DNA of 11,538 bases, from the NCBI GenBank assembly GCA_022601215.1, contig JAHZIZ010000118.1, positions 1 through 11,538 of the forward strand, written 5' to 3'. Every line of letters starts with the position of its first letter. Position 1 is the first letter of the stretch. This document shows positions 6,723 through 11,538 of this stretch, piece after piece. Position numbers and translations under genes: made by a program. The stretch comes from Bacteroidota bacterium (lineage in GTDB: Bacteria > Bacteroidota > Bacteroidia > Flavobacteriales > Flavobacteriaceae). Below the pieces are notes generated by a model, which made no database searches, was not told the origin of the DNA, and worked only from the letters and a program-made list of their open reading frames with translations.

Positions 6723-7769
6723 ATGAAAACATTTACCTATTGCATCGCGCTAGTGATGTGGGCACTCTCTATGGTCCATTGCTACGCACAAGAAGAAAAC
6801 AATAATAGCTCTGTCGAATGGTTAGAAAATAGTAGAGAAGTAGTTATTGCTAAAGAAAAAAACGAGCTCAGAAAAGAGGTAGAACGGATCAATAATAGAG
6901 TGGACAATAACGAACTTGATTTTACAACCGCTGAACAACTGAAAAAAGAAGCTGCTGAACGCAGAGCGTTGAATATTGAAAACAAGTTGGCAATTATTGA
7001 TAATAAAATTGAACTTTTAAAACGGAATGGTGAAGACAACCTAACTGACACTGATAAGCTAGAAATTAGGTTTTTAAAAGGAGGCGATGTGTTTGGGTTT
7101 GATTATACACCAAGAGAACGAAAGTATGATGTGAGAACAACCAGTGATTTAGTTTTCTCTTTTGGACTAAACAATACAATTATTAAGGGGCAATCTATCG
7201 ATGATTCTCCTTATAAAGTAGGAGGTAGTAGGTATGCTGAAATAGGACTCGCTTGGAAAACTAGAGTGTTTAAAGAAAGTAATTGGTTGCGGGTGAAGTA
7301 CGGTTTTTCTTTCCAGTTTAACGGGTTAAAGCCAACGGATAATCGATTTTTCGTGGACAATGGAGCCGATACCAGCTTGGAAGTAAGTGAGCAAGATTTG
7401 GATAAATCTAAATTTAGAATGGACAACTTAGTTATACCTGTTCATTTCGAATTTGGTCCTTCGAAAAAAATAACCAAAGAAGATTACTTTAGGTATAACA
7501 CAAATAGCAGCTTTAAAGTGGGTGTAGGGGGCTATGCTGGAATTAACCTGGGGACGCGCCAGAAGCTAAAGTTTAATGATGGTTCGGAAGATGTAAAACA
7601 GAAACAGCGAGGAAATTTCAACACCAATAACTTCATTTATGGTTTAAGTGGATATGTGGGTTGGGGTGATGTTTCTCTCTATGCTAAATACGATCTAAAT
7701 ACAATATTTAAAGATAACCCAGTAGAAGAGCGCAACGTCTCCTTAGGCGTTCGCTGGGACTGGGATTAG
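6723..7769 (+). CDS. Putative outer-membrane beta-barrel protein with N-terminal coiled coil
   Basis: No named family was recognised. The 348-residue product has a signal peptide (1-22, MKTFTYCIALVMWALSMVHCYA), a charged helical region with heptad-like character at about 35-105 (EKNELRKEVERINNRV, EQLKKEAAERRALNIENKLA), and from about 136 onward alternating hydrophobic/polar strands ending in aromatic or charged residues. Examples are SDLVFSFGLN, RYAEIGLAWKT, WLRVKYGFSFQF, VIPVHFEFG, FKVGVGGYAGINLG, DVSLYAKYD and the last strand RNVSLGVRWDWD. This fits an outer-membrane barrel of 8-10 strands with a periplasmic coiled coil. C20 is not a lipobox Cys because His precedes it. The reading frame is open from 6552, but 57 extra residues would overlap the previous gene and hide the signal peptide, so ATG 6723 is taken. 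It is third in the sigma operon, 46 bases after the membrane protein gene, and is followed by a terminator. Confidence 0.82.
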   Translation: MKTFTYCIALVMWALSMVHCYAQEENNNSSVEWLENSREVVIAKEKNELRKEVERINNRVDNNELDFTTAEQLKKEAAERRALNIENKLAIIDNKIELLKRNGEDNLTDTDKLEIRFLKGGDVFGFDYTPRERKYDVRTTSDLVFSFGLNNTIIKGQSIDDSPYKVGGSRYAEIGLAWKTRVFKESNWLRVKYGFSFQFNGLKPTDNRFFVDNGADTSLEVSEQDLDKSKFRMDNLVIPVHFEFGPSKKITKEDYFRYNTNSSFKVGVGGYAGINLGTRQKLKFNDGSEDVKQKQRGNFNTNNFIYGLSGYVGWGDVSLYAKYDLNTIFKDNPVEERNVSLGVRWDWD

Positions 7770-7793
7770 CCAAAAATCCGATTGTTAATTTTG

Positions 7794-7822
7794 AAAAGGC
7801 TTCCCTATGGAGGCCTTTTTTT
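7794..7822 (+). terminator. Rho-independent terminator ending the sigma operon
   Basis: AAAAGGC pairs with GCCTTTT; the stem continues through a T-G wobble and TCC/GGA around loop CTAT. A T run extends to 7822. It lies 24 bases after the barrel gene stop and separates it from dnaG. Confidence 0.88.
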
Positions 7823-7855
7823 ATCGTTTGAAATTTCATGCTTGTTATTAAACGG

Positions 7856-7863
7856 TATATTTG
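7856..7863 (+). promoter_or_regulatory. -7 box of dnaG
   Basis: TATATTTG is a perfect TAnnTTTG box, 31 bases before ATG 7895. The nearest TTGs are 11 and 25 bases upstream, so the -33 element is not well placed. Transcription is expected to start near 7869. Confidence 0.6.
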
Positions 7864-7894
7864 CGTATCTATTTTTTCCAGAAGTTTACTATAA

Positions 7895-9856
7895 ATGATT
7901 GCTAGAACCACCATAGACCAAGTATTTGAAACTGCTCGAGTAGAAGAGGTTATAGGTGATTTTGTTCAACTTAAAAAATCAGGAAGTAACTTTAAAGGGT
8001 TGAGTCCTTTTAGTGATGAACGAACCCCGAGTTTTATGGTTTCTCCTGTAAAACAAATTTGGAAAGACTTTTCTAGTGGAAAGGGAGGGAATGTTGTTGC
8101 CTTTATCATGGAACATGAGCATTTTTCATACCCAGAGGCCATACGCTATTTGGCAAAGAAATACGGGATTGAAATAGAAGAGACCGAACAAACAGATGAG
8201 CAAAAAGAACAAGCCAGTGAGCGCGAAAGCCTCTATTTGGTGAGTGAATTTGCCAAGGATTATTTTTACGATACCTTACTGAATAGTGAACAGGGAAAAG
8301 CCATAGGAAAGACTTATTTTAAAGAACGTGGTTTTACCGAAGAAACTATCAATAAATTTAAATTGGGATATTCCCCAGATACCTGGGATGCTTTTACAGG
8401 TCATGCGTTAAAAAATGGATATCAACTTAGCTATTTAGAAAAAACGGGACTTACCATAGTGAAAGGTGAGAAGCAATTTGATCGTTTTAAAGGTAGAGTT
8501 ATGTTCCCGATATTAAGCTTAAGTGGGCGTGTTTTAGGTTTTGGAGGTCGTATTCTTACTAATGATAAGAAGGCTGCGAAGTATCTAAATTCTCCAGAAA
8601 GCGATATTTATCATAAGAGCAAGGTTCTCTATGGAATTTATCATGCTAAGCAGACAATCGCCAAAGAGGATAATTGCTATTTGGTGGAAGGTTATACAGA
8701 CGTAATACAGTTCGCACAACGAGGAATTCACAATGTGGTGTCCTCTTCAGGAACCGCATTAACTCCAGAACAAATCCGACTCATAAATCGTCTTACGAAG
8801 AACATTACAGTTCTCTTTGATGGAGATGCAGCAGGATTAAGAGCGTCATTGCGTGGTGTCGACCTTATCCTTGAACAGGGAATGAATGTGAAAATTTGTA
8901 CGTTCCCTGAAGGTGAAGATCCAGATAGTTTTGCGAAAAACAACTCGTTAGAGGAATTGACTTCGTATTTGTATGAGAACGCACAGGACTTTATAAATTT
9001 TAAAGCGTCTCTTTTGGCAAATGAAGCGAAAGGGGATCCCATTAAGAAAGCTGAAACTATTCGGGATATGATTTTTAGTATCTCAAAAATTCCAGATGGA
9101 ATTAAGCGGGAAGTTTATATTAAGGAATGTAGTCGAATTATGGATATAAGCGAAGAGGTGCTTTTTAGTACTTTGGCGCAACTACTTCAAAAAGAACAAC
9201 GGGATGCTTCTAAAAAATCAAAGCAAGAACAAAAGCCTATGGAGGTGGTTCCTGCCGAAAAACAAGTGGTCAAGAAGGTTGATGTCCAGTTTCAGTTAGA
9301 GCGTAAGATTATTGAATTGTTGCTACTATACGGTAGTGTTGAAGAAGATTTTGAAGATCTCATTCTTGAGGCATCAGATAGTGGCGAGATTACTTTTAAG
9401 CCTGAAAAAGTGACCTCAAAGGTTTTCGAGAAAGTGTATTTGGATTTACAGGAAGACGAAATTGAATTCGCAAATATTGAGTTTAAAGAACTGTATTATG
9501 ATATTATCAATACCCTTAATCAGCAGCAAGAGTTAAAGGTAGATGCTTTCGTTAACAAATTGCAACCAGAAAAGGCAACAGCAGTAACGAATATCCTTAT
9601 GGATGAAGAAAAGTATGAGTTGTCTGCTTGGGATAGAAAAGAAATACATGTTAAGAAGAAAGAGCACTCTATTCCTCAGATGGTGATGGAGACCATTCTT
9701 AATCTCAGACGTCATTTTGTGAATTCTAAAATTAGTGAGTTGGCCGGTACTATTACTACGATCGCCGAAGAAGAAAGGCAAACAGTATTGCAAGACGTTA
9801 ATGACTATAACACCTTGCGTATGGTACTTTCAGAAAAATTAAGAAGGGTGATTTAA
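7895..9856 (+). CDS. dnaG: DNA primase DnaG with metal-less zinc-ribbon domain
   Basis: DnaG makes the RNA primers for replication and partners with the DnaB helicase. The 653-residue product has an N-terminal primase domain (1-95), a TOPRIM-containing polymerase core (about 120-370) and a long C-terminal helicase-interaction region (about 460-653). TOPRIM acidic residues are intact: E265 (LVEGYTDV), D309 and D311 (LFDGDAAG), with the same numbering as E. coli; EDPDS follows at 341-345. In the N-terminal domain the surrounding sequence is well kept (PSFMVSP, SSGKGGNVVAF), but the four zinc ligands expected from C-x2-H and C-x2-C are S37, S40, D58 and S61. I recall the same pattern in other Flavobacteriaceae DnaG proteins, so it is likely a lineage trait and not a defect. 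ATG 7895 gives the usual start MI.RTTID. The stop codon abuts that of the convergent response regulator gene. Confidence 0.97.
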   Translation: MIARTTIDQVFETARVEEVIGDFVQLKKSGSNFKGLSPFSDERTPSFMVSPVKQIWKDFSSGKGGNVVAFIMEHEHFSYPEAIRYLAKKYGIEIEETEQTDEQKEQASERESLYLVSEFAKDYFYDTLLNSEQGKAIGKTYFKERGFTEETINKFKLGYSPDTWDAFTGHALKNGYQLSYLEKTGLTIVKGEKQFDRFKGRVMFPILSLSGRVLGFGGRILTNDKKAAKYLNSPESDIYHKSKVLYGIYHAKQTIAKEDNCYLVEGYTDVIQFAQRGIHNVVSSSGTALTPEQIRLINRLTKNITVLFDGDAAGLRASLRGVDLILEQGMNVKICTFPEGEDPDSFAKNNSLEELTSYLYENAQDFINFKASLLANEAKGDPIKKAETIRDMIFSISKIPDGIKREVYIKECSRIMDISEEVLFSTLAQLLQKEQRDASKKSKQEQKPMEVVPAEKQVVKKVDVQFQLERKIIELLLLYGSVEEDFEDLILEASDSGEITFKPEKVTSKVFEKVYLDLQEDEIEFANIEFKELYYDIINTLNQQQELKVDAFVNKLQPEKATAVTNILMDEEKYELSAWDRKEIHVKKKEHSIPQMVMETILNLRRHFVNSKISELAGTITTIAEEERQTVLQDVNDYNTLRMVLSEKLRRVI

Positions 9857-10489
9857 TTATCCAAATTGAAACATTCTTGACTGATGAATCAAGTCAGCCA
9901 AATTATCCACTTTCAACTTTTTCAATAAGCGAGTTTTATAGGTACTCACTGTTTTTTCGTTAATGTTCAGTGCGTTGGCAATGTCCTTGTTTCGTTTACC
10001 GCTTGATAGCAGATTTAATACTTCAATTTCCCTAGAAGATAATTTTTTATATCGACTAATTGCACTGGCTTCTCCCACATTTCTACTGGTAAATGTAGAT
10101 GTTAATTCCTCATTTAAGAAGATACCGCCTTTAGCAATTTGTTTTAAGGCTTTTAAGAATACTTTGGTAGAGGCTGTTTTAGGAACATATCCAGCCGCAC
10201 CAGATTTAATAGAACGTAGCGCATAGATTTCTTCAGGGTGTGTTGAATAAATCAACACTCTAGTTTCCGGAAATTCAGTCTTAATATTTCTGAGCGCATT
10301 GATGCCATTTATTTGTGGCATATCAATTTCCATAATTAGAATATCTGGATTAAACTCATGGAGACTCTTAAACAGTTCATCCCCATTGTTAGCTTTGCCA
10401 ACAATGGCAAAATTATCATGCTTTTTGAGCATGCAAGCAATCCCTTTTCTTGTCACCGGATGGTGGTCTGCAATTACGATTCTTTTCAT
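9857..10489 (-). CDS. NarL/FixJ-family response regulator with Glu at the phosphoacceptor site
   Basis: A 210-residue cytoplasmic DNA-binding regulator. Residues 1-120 are a receiver domain and 148-205 a LuxR-type helix-turn-helix (KLSSREIEVLNLL, NKDIANALNINEKTVSTYK). In the receiver, D8, S82 and K104 (YVPKT) are kept. The phosphorylated Asp is replaced by E54 (ILIMEIDMP), and the second residue of the acidic pair is H9 (ADHHP where ADDHP is usual). Phosphorylation by a histidine kinase is therefore unlikely in the normal way; Glu can mimic the phosphorylated state in some regulators. No kinase gene is adjacent. A -7 box (10579-10586) and a dyad (10555-10576) lie upstream, suggesting its own promoter and possible autoregulation. 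Its stop codon directly abuts the dnaG stop. Targets are unknown. Confidence 0.93.
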   Translation of the reverse strand: MKRIVIADHHPVTRKGIACMLKKHDNFAIVGKANNGDELFKSLHEFNPDILIMEIDMPQINGINALRNIKTEFPETRVLIYSTHPEEIYALRSIKSGAAGYVPKTASTKVFLKALKQIAKGGIFLNEELTSTFTSRNVGEASAISRYKKLSSREIEVLNLLSSGKRNKDIANALNINEKTVSTYKTRLLKKLKVDNLADLIHQSRMFQFG

Positions 10490-10505
10490 TCTATAGCTAC
10501 CCTTT

Positions 10506-10525
10506 AATGGAACATTTAGTTCATT
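10506..10525 (-). other. Small hairpin in the leader of the response regulator mRNA
   Basis: On the minus strand AATGAAC and GTT-C-CATT pair over seven bases with one bulged C and loop TAAAT. It lies about 17 bases before the start codon and just before a purine stretch AAAGGG that could act as a weak ribosome binding site. Pairing is short and AT-rich, so a function is uncertain. Confidence 0.25.
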
Positions 10526-10554
10526 TCGGGGATATTATTTAGTATGTGAGGTTT

Positions 10555-10576
10555 TTTGTAATACAAGTACTACAAA
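10555..10576. promoter_or_regulatory. 22-bp dyad, candidate operator at the response regulator transcription start
   Basis: Left half TTTGTAATACA and right half AGTACTACAAA are inverted copies differing only at one symmetric position per arm and at the central two bases: nine of eleven base pairs are symmetric. The core reads GTAnTAC-nn-GTAnTAC, two 7-mers with a 2-bp spacer, the arrangement used by NarL-type dimers. It lies immediately downstream of the minus-strand -7 box, over the expected transcription start. Confidence 0.5.
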
Positions 10577-10578
10577 TT

Positions 10579-10586
10579 CAAAGCTA
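10579..10586 (-). promoter_or_regulatory. -7 box of the response regulator gene
   Basis: On the minus strand TAGCTTTG matches TAnnTTTG. No TTG lies at the usual -33 distance. Transcription would begin near 10573 and leave a leader of about 85 bases before ATG 10489. Confidence 0.5.
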
Positions 10587-10608
10587 TAAAATAAAGATTC
10601 CGTTTGAG

Positions 10609-10638
10609 CGATTTTTCGTTCAACGTCACGAAAAATCG
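10609..10638. repeat. Perfect 11-bp inverted repeat between nadE and the response regulator
   Basis: CGATTTTTCGT (10609-10619) and ACGAAAAATCG (10628-10638) are perfect inverted copies around an 8-base centre. It begins 13 bases after the nadE stop in the direction of nadE transcription, where a terminator is expected, but no T run follows the stem on either strand. It also lies just upstream of the response regulator -7 box, over its -33 region. It may be a terminator without U-tract or a protein binding site. Confidence 0.6.
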
Positions 10639-10651
10639 TTAAAAACAATAA

Positions 10652-11437
10652 TTATTTAAATTTTTGAGGGATTTCGCAGATTGGTATTGGATTCATTTTG
10701 TGTTGATTGGCACGATTCAGTCGAAGGTAGATCTTATAAGCTTCCTGTTGCCTTCCTTCAAAATCATCCGGAGCCTTTCCTTTCTCTTGCATATGCATTG
10801 CCCATTCTAATTCGTCATAGGTAGCTCCAATTTGATCTTCATCTGTTCTACTGTCACCAAACAAACCATCCGTTGGAGCCGCTTGTAGGATGGCAGCAGG
10901 CACATGAATTAGTCGGCCAATAGCATAGACTTCACTTTTCATTAAATCAGCTATAGGACTTAAATCTACCCCTCCGTCACCATATTTAGTATAGAACCCT
11001 ACTCCAAAATCTTCCACTTTATTTCCAGTTCCTGCTACTAAATAACGATGTAAACCAGCAAAATAATACAAGGTGGTCATTCTTAGACGTGCTCTCGTGT
11101 TGGCTAAACTCAAATTTAGAGTGTCTTCTTGTGTTTCAGGTACTCTGGTTTTGAACTCCTCAAAAACGGGTGTAAGGTCCACTTCGCAGTCACTTACATT
11201 AACGAAGCGTTCTTTGAGTTGCGCAATATGCTCTTGCGCTCGTGTTACCTGAGATGCTGCCTGGTGTATAGGCATTTCCACACATAGCGTAGGAAAACCA
11301 GTCATAGCACAGAGGGTTGAGGTGACTCCGCTGTCAATTCCACCGCTAACTCCAACCACAAAGCCATTCATTTTGGCATTTGTTGCATATTCTTTTAACC
11401 AATTTACGATGTACTCTGTTACTTTTTCCGTTTGCAT
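10652..11437 (-). CDS. nadE: NAD+ synthetase, ammonia-dependent type
   Basis: NadE converts deamido-NAD (nicotinic acid adenine dinucleotide) to NAD+ using ATP and an amino donor, the last step of NAD synthesis in the cytoplasm. The 261-residue product contains the PP-loop of N-type ATP pyrophosphatases, SGGIDS (31-36), then ANTRARLRM (112-120), AGTGNKVEDFGVGFYTKYGD (135-154), DLSPIADLMKSEVY (158-171) and PTDGLFGDSRTDEDQIG (188-204), all typical of the family. The length matches single-domain NadE (about 275 in E. coli). No N-terminal glutaminase domain is present, so ammonia should be the donor. The start ATG at 11437 has an upstream -7 box at 11480-11487 and no Shine-Dalgarno sequence. Three bases of stop are followed by the inverted repeat at 10609-10638. 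The response regulator gene lies downstream in the same direction, 162 bases away. Confidence 0.96.
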   Translation of the reverse strand: MQTEKVTEYIVNWLKEYATNAKMNGFVVGVSGGIDSGVTSTLCAMTGFPTLCVEMPIHQAASQVTRAQEHIAQLKERFVNVSDCEVDLTPVFEEFKTRVPETQEDTLNLSLANTRARLRMTTLYYFAGLHRYLVAGTGNKVEDFGVGFYTKYGDGGVDLSPIADLMKSEVYAIGRLIHVPAAILQAAPTDGLFGDSRTDEDQIGATYDELEWAMHMQEKGKAPDDFEGRQQEAYKIYLRLNRANQHKMNPIPICEIPQKFK

Positions 11438-11466
11438 TTTTATAGGAGTTTAAAAAGGAATAGTGA

Positions 11467-11474
11467 TACCTTTG
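11467..11474 (+). promoter_or_regulatory. -7 box of a divergent plus-strand transcript
   Basis: TACCTTTG matches TAnnTTTG and points toward the right edge. No TTG lies at the expected -33 distance. Its presence supports a gene starting near 11513 or 11531. Confidence 0.45.
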
Positions 11475-11479
11475 CAACA

Positions 11480-11487
11480 CAAAAGTA
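11480..11487 (-). promoter_or_regulatory. -7 box of nadE
   Basis: On the minus strand TACTTTTG matches TAnnTTTG, 42 bases before ATG 11437. No well-placed TTG is visible. It is only five bases away from the divergent plus-strand box at 11467-11474. Confidence 0.45.
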
Positions 11488-11512
11488 CGTGAAAACTAAA
11501 ATTAAAAAAAGA

Positions 11513-11538
11513 ATGCACCGTTACAAACGTATGAATTA
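11513..11538 (+). CDS. Possible start of a divergent gene cut by the window edge
   Basis: An open frame starts at ATG 11513 (MHRYKRMN) or at the in-frame ATG 11531; an in-frame GTG at 11489 also exists. Fewer than ten codons are visible and they carry no recognisable motif. The only support is the -7 box at 11467-11474. In several Flavobacteriia, as I recall, the gliding gene gldB lies next to nadE, so this could be gldB, but the sequence itself does not show it. Confidence 0.25.

Noticed and set aside
6780..6782. Cys20 of the barrel protein as a lipoprotein attachment site
   Set aside because: The preceding residues MVH do not form a lipobox; cleavage after the following YA by signal peptidase I is more likely.
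8728..9793. Minus-strand open frames within dnaG
   Set aside because: They are antisense to conserved primase sequence and show no protein family features.
9963..10496. Plus-strand open frames antisense to the response regulator
   Set aside because: They are shadows of the receiver and helix-turn-helix coding sequence and have no promoter or homology sign.

Overview
The window looks like an ordinary chromosomal segment of a member of the Bacteroidota, most likely class Flavobacteriia (family Flavobacteriaceae or close). The signs are AT-rich DNA, promoters of the Bacteroidetes type (TAnnTTTG -7 boxes) and almost no Shine-Dalgarno sequences. A secreted protease carries a type IX secretion C-terminal domain, and DnaG, RlmN and the ECF sigma operon have sequences of flavobacterial style. 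I see no mobile element, CRISPR array, rRNA or tRNA gene.

Layout. 1-95: the 3' tail of aroA. 175-1224: queA (queuosine tRNA modification), with its own promoter and terminator. 1360-3027: a secreted lysyl-endopeptidase-like serine protease exported by T9SS, closed by a strong terminator. 3122-4162: rlmN, then 4194-5171, a long-chain polyprenyl diphosphate synthase; both have -7 boxes only a few bases before their ATG. 5281-7769: a three-gene unit made of an ECF sigma factor, a single-pass membrane protein overlapping it by 14 bp (possible anti-sigma or signalling partner), and a coiled-coil plus beta-barrel outer-membrane protein. An ECF-like promoter precedes the unit and a terminator ends it. 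7895-9856: dnaG. On the minus strand follow a NarL/FixJ-type response regulator (10489-9857), whose stop codon abuts that of dnaG, and nadE (11437-10652). A divergent plus-strand gene may begin at the right edge.

How the genes work together. Most are unrelated housekeeping functions in separate transcription units: tRNA/rRNA modification, isoprenoid chain for quinone, replication priming and NAD synthesis. The two regulatory parts are the sigma/membrane protein/barrel operon, which looks like a self-contained envelope-signalling module, and the response regulator, whose receiver lacks the phosphoacceptor Asp (Glu instead) and whose promoter carries a 22-bp dyad.

The most notable molecular oddities are a DnaG whose zinc-ribbon fold is retained but whose four metal ligands are all replaced, the D-to-E response regulator with its likely operator, and a protease that keeps the lysine-specificity Asp and stacking Trp of Achromobacter protease I but has Tyr in place of the stacking His. 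Comparisons with families are from memory of the sequences; no searches were run.
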